Below are positions 1-12,700 of a stretch of DNA of 64,000 bases, piece by piece. Below the pieces are notes generated by a model that did not search any database, was not told where the DNA came from, and saw only the letters and a list, made by a program, of their open reading frames with translations. A program made the position numbers and the translations under genes. The DNA is from Notospermus geniculatus (taxonomy: Eukaryota; Nemertea; Pilidiophora; Heteronemertea; Lineidae): the NCBI GenBank assembly GCA_002633025.1, contig NMRB01000310.1, positions 382,941 through 446,940 of the forward strand, read 5' to 3'. Numbering within the stretch: the first letter of the stretch is position 1; the number at the start of each line of letters is the position of its first letter.

Positions 1-403
1 CGCAGCAAACGTCACAGGCGTGTCAGATTCAGAATACAGCTGATCAGATCCTATTTGCCAAACAGGATTGCGTCCTCAGCAGATTGACCAATAATAGAGT
101 GTCATAATGTCACCCACCTTTGATTGATCACAAGTCGGCCGTGAGACTGACTTGATGGCAGTTTGCCGTGAATGTAGAAAGCTTTTAGGTGATTGCTGGT
201 TCATTTGCTTTGGAGAGTGGGTGGACTGTAAAAACCACCATGTTGATTATGTAGCATATTTCATGAGTGGATATTTACAAAGTGGTTTCCTTCAGCAACA
301 CATGCTGTCTGCACTGTAGATCTTTTCTATAATGTACACTTAGGACTTACAGATGTGGTCCTTATTGAAAAGTATCCTGATAAGGACAGATGTCTGTGTT
401 TCT

Positions 404-511
404 GGGGCCGTATGCATAAAACATCTTAAATGTAAAATTTCCCTTATCTCTTGTTTGGAACAATAGTTTAAGGGAAATTTTACACTTAAGATGTTTTATG
501 ATTATGGCCCC
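404..511. mobile_element. Foldback MITE, GGGGCC-ended family, copy 1
   Basis: Near-perfect inverted repeat of about 45 bp per arm around a short centre (tctcttgtttggaacaata). Ends read GGGGCCGTATGCATAAAACA and, inverted, GGGGCCATAATCATAAAACA. No transposase. It lies in the PACS intron upstream of the exon at 705. Confidence 0.75.
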
Positions 512-704
512 TGGCTGATTTTGCCTACTTCGTTCCAGGTTGGCAAAATGGAAGTACACAATGAGTAGGCACAGTGCGGGTTCACAGTTCCACTTCCTCC
601 ATGTCAACAGATCGTTGGCAAAGAAACACATAGGTACAAATTTGCCAACAGGGCTGTCATTACCAGACACAAGTCAAAGATGTCTGTGTCTTTTCTCTTT
701 CCAG

Positions 705-3700
705 CAAAGAAATATAAAGCAGAAGTTCATAGCCTTATTGCGACGGTTCAAAGTTTCAGAAGAGGTGAGTATCCCCAAGCTGTTTACTGCAATATTCTGT
801 TCAGCTATGCAAGGGTTAACCACTCAGAAGTGTAATATTGGGTCTGTAACCTTAGCCGATTCTATTGGGATATCGTTAGAACTCATCTCTAAAGTACTCG
901 GGATGTGGAAGTTAAATAACATCACGATGTATCGGCAAGCTCTTGAAAAAAGCTTCTAATGGATTGGCATCAATTATTTCCTGGGAAGCTGATAGTGTTG
1001 TTGCCTCGAGAGTAAATTATACTCATTACGACATTGATTCTTTCGCGTGTGAATTCTTGACTGATTCTTCTAAGATAAAGAGCTGTGGGAACCAACTGTA
1101 TTATAGCGTGTGCCACACAGTCAAAATTTTTGATTAAAATTTCTGAATATGCTGATTTAGGGCCCAGGGTCCATAATCATACTTATGTCAAAATGTGATA
1201 CTTATCTTTTGTGTTGAACAAAGGAAACGTGTCACACTTAGACTTAAGTTGTTTTATGAATATGGACCCCAGCCAAATCAGAAAGTCTGGTCAAATTGTA
1301 ACAGTGTGGAACGAACTTATAGCCAAAACTGAAGGGGAAAGTTGGATTGAAAGCTCGCCAATCATGGCTTATTGTACCAGTCACTCTTCTGAGCATAATC
1401 TAATGACTGCTCTGTCTGACAGACACTGACCAAATACATGTAATCAAATTCTGTGGCCTGCTCGCCAAACACGACAAGCGTGGCAAACTTGTGGTATTCA
1501 CAATAACTGTCTTCAGTTCTCAAGGGTACTGGATCATGTGACCCCTGTGTACTCCCTGATGGAGCGAAGACTGCCAGAATGGGGAGGTCACTACTTTGAT
1601 GATGTTAATCTCTAGTACACTGCTGCAGCACCCAAAGCTGATCCAGTGGATCCCCCTTAACCAGTGGCTTCAGTTCGACAAGTCAAGTGGTGCTGGCTGT
1701 CTCCGTCACCTGCGGAGGTCAAAATGTCTGGTCATTGCCTTCATCTCTGTTGTATTCATGTTCCAGGTGCTCGACTCCGAACAGGATCCAGATCAAGATT
1801 TAGGTGACACTGATCAAAATCAACAAGAAATTGAAGACCTTCTGTTCGCCGAGTTGGACGATATGAGTGACAGTGGACCAGAAATGGACACCATGAGTGT
1901 CCTATCGACACCAAAACCTAGCCTCAGGTATGCCAGTGACCGTGGTGATTTGTAACTGGGAGTGACTGAAAAACAGTGTGTTTTTCTCCCTATAAACTTC
2001 TGAACACCTAAACCAACACATTTTGCGTAGAATCATTTTCCTGACCTTTTCATCTACATTGTTTGTAATTGATTGTGACTACCCTGGAGTATAATAGGCT
2101 ACTTTATTCAATAATTGACATATAGAAATGATGTAAGCTGATTGGTTCATATGTGTGATGGTCTGATTTGTGCATATTCATGCTAATGAGTATTACTAAT
2201 ATAATGATTTATCTCTTTGAATCCTTGAAATTTTCATGATTGACCCACATTCTGGTGATGGTCGGGAATTATTCCTTGTTGAAAAAATGTGAATCTATGT
2301 GAATCCCTTCTTTTCAAGGGACTTTAGCTGGGAGCTTGCACCAGAATGAAGGAGGCTCATAGCTATTTGCCATAAAAAACAAGAGATCTTACATCTTTAT
2401 TGGAAGTATTTACTTGGCACTTAGGAAAGGCTTAGTGGAGAGCTGTATGAGATTATCGTATTGGAAAACAGGATTAAAGGTCAATTAACCTATTTCTGTA
2501 GTCTTAATGTGAACCTTTATTTTACAGGCCGTTTTTTACTGGTCGATGTAATTCACAGGATATTCTTGAAGTGCCAAAGGTAATGTTGTATTCGGATTAG
2601 GAGAAATCCTGCACTTTCTCCAAAAACTAGGTCAGAATGGAATAAAAGTTTGAATATTTCTGCAGTTTGAAAAACTTTGTGACGTCAATGGTGATTGGTG
2701 GAGTATGTTTTGAAATAGCATTGATTGGTCCTAAATGTAGCCCTGGTGTTTCACTCAAACTAACTCTTGCATGGTTTGCACTCAGTTGACCTTCTGCAAG
2801 AAATCCATATCCATGTACATGTAGCATACAATGTATATCTATTAATAATATGATATTGATGTTCACCTGTTGCATAAGGTCTGTTGGGTTCAAAGCATTA
2901 TTCAAAGATTACAGAAGCACATGTCAGAAACTTCTGCTGTTGTGTGAAAACAGGAGTGTGAACACATTTATCATTACACATTAGCAATGCATCGTACCAT
3001 CATCACTGTGTCTATTGTTATCGTGTATCACAGCCAGTGTCATCACCTTCACCGATTCGCTGACCAACATGTACCGAGTTACCGCAGCTGTTTAACAGAA
3101 TACAACTGATTGTATCAGCGTTTTATCACATGATGACCTTTGAGATATCAAAGCGTTGCCCTGTTTGATTTTAATTTCCCACTTTTCTGTTCAGCATGGG
3201 TGTGATTGACGTTAAACACCTTTGATTTGCTGCGTTTCATCCGCATATCGCTGTTGTAGACGCAATAGTCTGCATGTTTATCAAGTTATTTTATCACCTT
3301 CCACTCTTTGTGAGCAGAAGTGCTGAAAAACTAGATACATTGGAACCTCCAATTGTGGACACTTCTGCTGGGAGGACATCTCTGCTTTAGGACATAATGT
3401 TCAGTCCTTAAAGGACAGTTTCCTATTTGGTCCAGCCTCTATTCTGTGGCAACTTATGCATTTGGCACTGAGTGATAATGTCTGTAATTGAGGGGTGTCC
3501 AGAGTGTCCTAACTGAGGCGACTTCCCAGCTTAGGTTTCCGCTCTGGAAGTTCCATTGTGGAGGCATCAAAATGTATGAGCTGGTCCCTCCACTTATCAA
3601 AGAAATTAAACTCGACAAGGCGTGGGATCCGGGTTTCAACCTCTTGTCAATCTTAGTTCCTCCTGATATGCTTAAATTTTGCCTTTCGTTCGTTCCCCAG

Positions 3701-6700
3701 GATTCCAGTCGGTGTAGCGACGATAGCTCAAAGCGTAATGACTCTGACAGTCATCCTGAAAACCTAACCGATCACGAACATTCTGATCCGAGCAGTCCGC
3801 CAAAAGATGAGAAGCGAGAAGGTGCCAAAACTAAATTGTTCTCACGCGACCGTAGCGTGTCGTTAAAGGGAGAGAAAAAAGCAAAGAAGGACACTAAGGA
3901 ACGACGTAACAGCTACGGAAATATAGAGGGAGTGGTAGGTGTCCTTCGGGTTATTTAAATCGCGGGTTACATTTCTTTGACGTCTGCATTTTAGTTCACA
4001 CTTTTTCTTTTGATTTTACAGGTAGTTGCTTTTATTGAGGTTAGAATGTTTAAATAGGGTGTTGACCAATTGCTTATGCCCATGGGGAGAGCGTTTTGGC
4101 ATTAGGACAATGGCCTTCGAGGCCACATATTGCCACTAGGGCCTGGCTTTCCAGTTGGGTGCGTTGAATGCTGTAACTGGTCAAATCACGATTTTAGAGC
4201 TTAAAATTCACCCTAAATTCATCCAGTACCGGAGTTGTATGAAGTGGTTTATGGATACTGTTCGTCAAATGAACGATATTTTTGGAAGTGTAAAGAATGA
4301 TCTTTCATGTGATTCCCTCAGAATTGTCTACATTAACAATGTTCGGTACTGGATGAACTTGCTTTGAACTTATGACTTGCCCAGTCAGGGGTATGGTCAA
4401 CATTTCGTTGCAAAATTTGTAGCGCTTCGAAGCTGTTTTATTCCAACATCTTTGGCTGATCCCATTGGTCTGATTTCCTGTTTCATAAAGATTTTGACAA
4501 ATCATTCAAAAAGCGAATGTTACATGGCTTAAATTGCCTTATGTGGAACTTTTTAACCATACTGTCATCATTGATCATTCAATGTCAACTGAGAGCTGTT
4601 GTTGTTGTCATAACCCATTCACCATGTTAAGATTTTCCCCACTGGGAAAAGAAATCTATCAAACTAATGAATGACGCCCTGTTGATCTGAATAAATTCCC
4701 CAGTGTCACTGTGTATAACGAGTTGTACAGTTGACATATTGCATGGTATCGTCTTAAAAACTCAGATCTTTTTGCAAAAGCATGGTTGGTCAGTTTCTGG
4801 GTTGCATGTTTGGTTTTCAATGGCATGATGGTATAAGTAAAAGTTGGGTATGGGATTGGTTATATGATTTATGGTCCATGGAAAAGTTGTGATGTTGATA
4901 TGTCCCCAGATGAACTTGGTTGTAATTTATCACTGATCACTGGCGATGAAATGAGGAACAAATAGTGCTATGATGGATGCTCCATGCAATATCCTTGTAA
5001 TTGACCATATTTGGTTTGTGTGTTTACTAGACGGAGAATGTGCCAGATGGTAGCTGTCTACGTGAATGCACCAGTGGCTGCTATGGAAACTAAGAGCTCT
5101 GGTGGTGTGATGGAACAATCGGCTGTAAAAACTCATCCGGTTGTCCGAGTTGAACTCAATCATGTCTGCACGTAAAGCTGGCCAGCCATGCTAGAATACG
5201 ACCTGTTTCAGTATTTGTCTTGTCTTATGCATGATAAGTTTTGTACACACACAATGTATGGCTGTATGCTCATGTTATTAGTCCACGATCGAGACAAGCT
5301 CAAAATACACAGNNNNNNNNNNNNNNNNNNNNNNNNNNNNNNNNNNNNNNNNNNNNNNNNNNNNNNNNNNNNNNNNNNNNNNNNNNNNNNNNNNNNNNNN
5401 NNNNNNNNNNNNNNNNNNNNNNNNNNNNNNNNNNNNNNNNNNNNNNNNNNNNNNNNNNNNNNNNNNNNNNNNNNNNNNNNNNNNNNNNNGGCTGTCAGAG
5501 TGGCGCAATGGAAACATCGGCGCCTGTCACCTCTGAGGTCGCGGGTTCGATTCCCGGTCGGGTCTGTGTCTCATGTGATAGAGAGGGCGACTCTCTCTGA
5601 CAGCGCAGGTTTTCTCCGGGCACTCCGGTTTCCTCCTGCATTACATTAAAATCGCCCAATATTGTCTATAGAACCAATAATGCCGAATTTGGCGCTTGGT
5701 TCTCAACTCAATATTTTAAAAAATGGAATAAAATTTGAATATTTCTACAGTTTGAAAAACTTTGTGATGTCAATGGTGATTGGTGGAGTATGTTTTGAAA
5801 TTGCATTGATTGGTCCTAAATGTAGCCCTGGTGTTTCACTCAGACTAACTCTTGCATGGTTTGCACTCAGTTGACCTTCTGCAAGAAATCCATATCCATG
5901 TACATGTAGCATACAATGTTATGTATATCTATTAATAATATGATATTGATGTTCACCTGTTGCATAAGGTCTGTTGGGTTCACATCATTATTCAAAGATT
6001 ACAGAAGCACATTACAAAAACTTCTGCTGTTGTGTGAAAACAGGAGTATTATAAACACATTTACCATTAGACATTAGCAATGCATCACACCATCATCACT
6101 GTGTTGATTGTTATCGTGTATCACAGCCAGTGTCATCACCTTCACCGATTCGCTGACCAACATGTACGAGTTACTGCAGCTGTTTGACAAAGTACAACTG
6201 ATTGTATCAGTGTGTTATCACACGATGACCTTTGATATATCAAAGCGTTGCCCTGTTTGATTTTAATTTCCCACTTTTCTGTTCAGCATGGGTGTGATTG
6301 ACGTTAAACACCTTTGATTTGCTGCGTTTCATCCGCATATCGCTGTTGTAGACGCAATAGTCGGCATGTTTATCAAGTTATTTTATCACCTTCCACTCTT
6401 TGTGAGCAGAAGTGCTGAAAAACTAGATACATTGGAACCTCCAATTGTGGACACTTCTGCTGGGAGGACATCTCTCCTTTAGGACGTCTCTCCTTTAGGA
6501 CATAATGTTCAGTCCTTAATGGACAGTTTCCTATTTGGTCCAGCCTCTATTCTGTGGCAACCTACGCATTTGGCACTGAGTGATAATGTCTGTAATTGAG
6601 GGGTGTCCAGAATATAGAGGTCAGGATGAGTAGAAATGACCAATTATGGACTGAATTGAGGTGTCCTAACCGAGGCGACTTCCCAGCTTCGGTTTCCACT

Positions 6701-9700
6701 CTGGGAAGTTCCATTGTAGAGGCATCAAAATGTATGAGCTGGTCCCTCCACTTATCAAAGAAATTAAACTCGACAAGGCGTGGGATCCGGGTTTCAACCT
6801 CTTGTCAATCTTAGTTCCTCCTGATATGCTTAAATTTTGCCTTTCGTTCGTTCCCCAGGATTCCAGTCGGTGTAGCGACGATAGCTCAAAGCGTAATGAC
6901 TCTGACAGTCATCCTGAAAACCTAACCGATCACGAACATTCTGATCCGAGCAGTCCGCCAAAAGATGAGAAGCGAGAAGGTGCCAAAACTAAATTGTTCT
7001 CACGCGACCGTAGCGTGTCGTTAAAGGGAGAGAAAAAAGCAAAGAAGGACACTAAGGAACGACGTAACAGCTACGGAAATATAGAGGGAGTGGTAGGTGT
7101 CCTTCGGGTTATCTTAAATCGCGGGTTACATTTCTTTGACGTCTGCATTTTAGTTCACACTTTTTCTTTTGATTTTACAGGTAGTTGCTTTTATTGAGGT
7201 TAGAATGTTTAAATTGGGTGTTGACCAATTGCCTATGCCCATGGGGAGAGTGATTTTGCATTAGGTCAATGGCCTTCAAGGCCACATATTGCAACTAGGG
7301 GCTGGCTTTCCAGTTGGGTGTGTTGAATGCTGTAACTGGTCAAATCACGATTTTAGAGCTTAAATTCACCCTAAATTCATCCAGTACCGGAGTGGTATGA
7401 AATTTTTTATGGATACTTTTTGTCAAATGAACGATATTTTTGGAAAATGTAAAGAATGATCTTTCATGTGATTCCCTCAGAATTGTCAACATTAACAATG
7501 TTCGGTACTGGATGAACTTGCTTTGAACATATGACTTGCCCAGTCAGGGTATGGTCAACATTTCGTTGCAAAATTTGTAGCGCTTCGAAGCTGTTTTATT
7601 CCAACATCTTTGGCTGATCCCATTGGTCTGATTTCCTGTTTCATAAAGATTTTGACAAATCATTCAAAAAGCGAATGTTACATGGCTTAAATTGCCTCAT
7701 GTGGAACTTTTTAACCATACTGTCATCATTGATCCTTCAATGTCAACTGAGAGCTGTTGTTGTTGTCATAACCCATTCACCATGTTAAGATTTCCCCACT
7801 GGGAAAAGAAATCTATCAAACTAATGAACGACGCCCTGTTGATCTGAATAAATTTCCCACTGTCACTGTGTATAACGAGTTGTACAGTTGACATATTGCA
7901 TGGTATCGTCTTAAAAACTCAGATCTTTTTGCAATAGCATGGTTGGTCAGTTTCTGGGTTGCATGTTTGGTTTTCAATGGCATGATGGTATAAGTAAAAG
8001 TTGGGTATGGGATTGGTTATATGATTTATGATCCTTGGAAAAGTTGTGATGTTGATATGGCCCCAGATGAACTTGGTTGTAATTTATCACTGATCACTGG
8101 CGATGAAATGAGGAACAAATAGTGCTATGATGGATGCTCCATGCAATATCCTTGTAATTGACCATATTTGGTTTGTGTGTTTACTAGACGGAGAATGTGC
8201 CAGATGGTAGCTGTCTACGTGAATGCACCAGTGGCTGCTATGGAAACTAAGAGCTCTGGTGGTGTGATGGAACAATCGGCTGTAAAAACTCATCCAGTTG
8301 TCCGAGTTGAACTCAATCATGTCTGCACGTAAAGCTGGCCAGCCATGCTAGAATACGACCTGTTTCAGTATTTGTCTTGTCTTATGCATGATAAGTTTTG
8401 TACACACACAATGTATGGCTGTATGCTCATGTTATTAGTCCACGATCGAGACAAGCTCAAAATACACAGAAAATGGTTAGAAATTGATCAAATATTACAA
8501 TTGTACATCAATTTTTTCTGAACAAATGATAGTACCTCAGTACCTTTTATTGAAGCAACAAGTATTGCAGCCCTCTTGAGATACTGAAGTGTATGTGTTC
8601 TGTTTGAAATTTCTGTGCCAGATTCTCAAAGCCAACTTTTTTCCTCCTGTTTATCTACCGCATATTTTCATCATATTCCTAAAAGTTCAACAGCTCATGA
8701 CTTTTTCTCCATCTCTCCTCAAAGCTTGTCAACTTGATTGTAAGTGTTCTAAACATTGATGCACTAGATAGTGAACCAGTTTTGCACCTCCACACAAAAC
8801 TCAATGAAAATTTCCTCCCTTGAAGATAATCCTGATACTGGGTCGGGTTGGGTTTGGCATTCCCTCCAGCACCTGCCATTGTGAAGAATTGTGTGTGTTA
8901 CAGTCTTCCTTGTCCAGTCCTTGTGCCAGTCAGCTGTATGCTGTAGATAGAGCCTTTGTGGTGTTTTTGTGCAGGGAATACCTTTTTCTGTATCAGTGTA
9001 TTCATCTACTGCAAAAAAGTGATTTAATAAACATTCATTTTGTCTGACCGTTTCTTGCTCTGTGAGCATGAACTTGCTGTCTTGCCATTATAACTTTGAA
9101 GAGAGATGTTTCATGAACACTCTCAGAGTTGCATCCCAAAATCAGTTCTGAAGTTTGTCTTTGGGTAAGTTGTGAAGTCCGATCCAATTGTAAAATTCTT
9201 CTGGACATGAAAAGAAAGTTCCAAATAATACAGTGGAATCTCTGTTGTGGACACCTCTAGGGCTTAGAGATGCTCTCCTTAGTTGAGAGTGTCCTGATTA
9301 CGGAGGTCAAAATGAATGGGAGTGACCAATAGGCCTATACCATACGGGACTGAGCCTTTGTTGTCCTCAGCAGAGAGGTGTCCTCCTGGCTGAGGTGTCC
9401 ACTGTGGGAGGTTCCACTGTATTGCATTGATCCTATCTCCCAATACCATCTTTTCGCTGTCTCCAATGAGCAATTACAGCCATATGTTGTTCACTATACA
9501 AAAGCCCTTTGAATCTGTATCGGACTATATTCCTTCGTGTTATCTGTCCTGTCCAAAGATTTATGGAGCAGAACTTCGCTCGCTGTCAACTCACCCGAGG
9601 TATCCGCTTCTTCCAAACTCCATCTTGAAGAGTTGAAATTAAAAGCTCTCCTATGAAATGAAATGTGGCTGGTATAATATGATTGGGCCCTAAATGTGAC

Positions 9701-12700
9701 AGGCACCAAATAATGTATTAGCCACATTGTGAAGATGTCTTCTCAACTTTGATACCAAAAACTACTTTTACAACAGTACATGTATGTTTTGCAATCTACA
9801 ATACATCTACATGACATTTCGTGGCTAATCCATTCCAATCCCTACCTCTGTTTGGAAGAAAGCGATGATACCAGCTGAATAAAAAAGTGTCAACATTTTC
9901 ACCTTTTGAACCATTTTGGCTTATTCATCGGATTAGAGCACTGAAAAGAATCAGCATTGGCACCAACTTGCTGCATTCTCCCGTTACGGGTGTCATACAG
10001 TCTTACTGAGAGAGGCAAGGGGGTGGTTTTAATATGCTGTTTGGAGCTTTTTGGTAAAAGGTATCACACTGACTGACCTATGGATTAAATGGAAAACGAT
10101 ACAAGATAATCGAGCAAACTCTGGGATTACGTAAATAGCGTTTTAACATTTTGAGAAAATGCCATGACAACTGAGCTGAAAGTTAACAGTACAGGATGTT
10201 AGTTGATCCTTATCCCTCAATCTCCACCAAAACCATAGAATTTGGAAATGACCTTTCTGTGATCTGTACACCCTGTAGTAAGCCTAATCTCTTGCATAAC
10301 GTTATTTGATGGATCTTTTTTTGTGAAAATGTTGACATTTTTATCAGCGGTCGGTCGTGAGTGTCGGACACACTTATCTCACGTGTATGTATATGTTGTG
10401 TTATCAGAAACCCTACAGCCCAGTACACCAAGTACGCAAACTAAGTTATTGCCTGGTCCTGCATGAAATCAGCCCAAAATTGGAGGTAATATTGGAAAGC
10501 CTTCTCATTTTATATATTCATGCTTGGATGCGGATTTCTCCTTACTTTGCTGTGATTTATTCGCCTGGTTCCCATGGTTACTTCTTCTAAAAACTGCCTT
10601 TCCTTGGAAAATACCAACATTGAGGTGGAATGCTCCATGGTTTACACATTTGACCTACAATCCTCAGTTTCATTCCTGGTCTATTCCTCGACTGCACACT
10701 TTGCTCTCTCCGACTAAGAACTTGACCACAAAGAACATGGGGACCAGGCTGGTACTTACTGACTTATGCATATTCATATTAATTTAATTTCATCCGATCT
10801 GCTGAATGTTCTGTTGCTTCTCCCGTCTGGTTTTAAACAACGCAAATATTTTGTCCTCCACAAACCATTCATGAATATGCCTTAGTTGTCGTAGGCCTGG
10901 AGCCACAGGAAAACCACTCCAGTGGTTACCCTGTGAGCTTAGAATTTCCACCTGCATTATAAAAAAACACATTTCACATTGCCCATTATTGTCTACACAG
11001 CATCATATTTGATGTTCAAATCTTTGGTTTTAATATCCTAAAAAAACATAAGCTGTCAATAAAGAAGTTGAAAAAACATTTGAAAAGTCATGAAAGGTTT
11101 GTGTTCGCATTTTCAATTCACCTGCATGTGATATTTTAGTCCCATTTGTTGATTTCAAGAAGGGATCGTGTTATCCCTTCGGAGAAAAAGGTTAACTCGT
11201 GTTGCAAATGATCTATTTCATGGAATGCATGCCAAACTCTACCATTGGGTAATGAGTTCACTAATGCTTCTAGTTGTTTTGGCAATGGTACATAATGTGA
11301 ATTTGAAATTCCTTTCGATTCCTTGTGTCCTGTGTGTATCTCTTCTGCATACCTGGGGATTTTGGTTCCGGAAGAGGTTCGATTTTGTTTGAGGGGACAC
11401 GTTTTTGAAACTGCCTGTAGACGTTGTTGGATGTTGGACATTTCCATAAGATTTAGGAGCATTTTTATGTTGAAGAAGATGAAACTGACCCACACTACTA
11501 TATAATTTGTTGCTTACACAGATCAGAGACTCAGAGTTAGGAAAGAATCCTGTTTGGCCTGTCATCTCTATTTTCAACGAGGTATTTATTTTGTCTGGCC
11601 TAAGAATGGTTCATGATGTAAAAGTAGAATTTTGGACACGAGTTGTGGAAATTGGAACCTGTCTCGGCAACTGTGGACTCCTCTGAACACTACCAACATC
11701 TTTGGGAAAATTGAGTTTTTCTTGACATTTTGCATCATGTTCCATTCTGGTAGCCATAAAGACACAACCAGATCAGTAGACCATAAGTCTTCTCTGCTGA
11801 CAATAAGCTTCTAACTTCTAATGACATTTTAACCAATTCACCAATGACAATTGTACAAATCAAATCACCACGTAATGTTAACTGCTAATATGTAAAGAAT
11901 CTAGTCTAACCCTATTAACATCACATTTCTTTGAATTGTTTAGGGGCCTTCCCAGGAATGGATATGTGCAGCTTCACTGTGGAGAGACAAAATCTTCACA
12001 TTTACAATTTTGTCTTGAATTTGGCACAACTCCAATCACCCTGTGTCTTCACCTCTGAAACCACTTCCAACATGGTAGAGTACTTTACAAAAGTGCTCAT
12101 CCAATTTTCCTACAGACATTAAGAATTTTCTTAAGAGTTCAAATAGCGGATTAATTGTCTGACACACTTGAAATCCTATCAGTTGTGATAACTGCCGCAG
12201 GCATATTCATAAGTTCATGTTTCGGTACCTAGATTCAAGTCTATTTGAGATCTATAATGCTGTATAAAAAGCTATCAGAAGCTCTCCAACACTAACCAAG
12301 TGCACAAACATATATGGGGGAATGAAGACTTGGGAAGTTATGCCTCATGAGGGACTCATCCTGACTGACGTTATCAATGGTCCTTAATGTTCGCTCCCTC
12401 ATTCACAGCATAAAAACAGTCTTGTGCAGTGAAAAAGGGAGCGAGTGCTGAGAACCTCTGATATTCTCAGGATTCAGGTTAAATGTTGGCAAGGACGAGT
12501 CTGTTGTGGCCTTCAACAGTGAAATTTCTACAAGTCATCAGTGGGAACATCGTTGTTTGAAGTAATGTTAATTGTGTGGTTCTCAGTGTACAGCAATGAG
12601 GCTGTTACTGTACTTGACCCCCTGATCTTGAGTGGAGGCCTCGCGGCCTTCGTCCTGTGGAGACTCTGTCAATAGGATCTTGGTTACCGGGCAATGAATG

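Larger units (their letters stand above)
2638..5312. repeat. Direct duplication, copy A (contains PACS exon)
   Basis: About 2.7 kb, starting at TGGAATAAAA and running to the left edge of the gap at 5313. It matches 5722-8470 base for base over long stretches, with scattered SNPs and small indels. The copy ends exactly where the Ns begin, at the word AAAATACACAG, which in copy B continues into unique sequence. That geometry suggests a haplotype copy or tandem duplication joined by scaffolding. Confidence 0.9.

Noticed and set aside
3488-3700. N-terminal extension of the PACS linker exon
   Set aside because: Open frame by chance; a good acceptor at 3699-3700 and phase agreement with the exon ending at 2579 place it in the intron.
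5490-5565. Possible tRNA gene
   Set aside because: The same tRNA-like head with the same non-tRNA body recurs at 48758, so it is a SINE; the cloverleaf is also imperfect.
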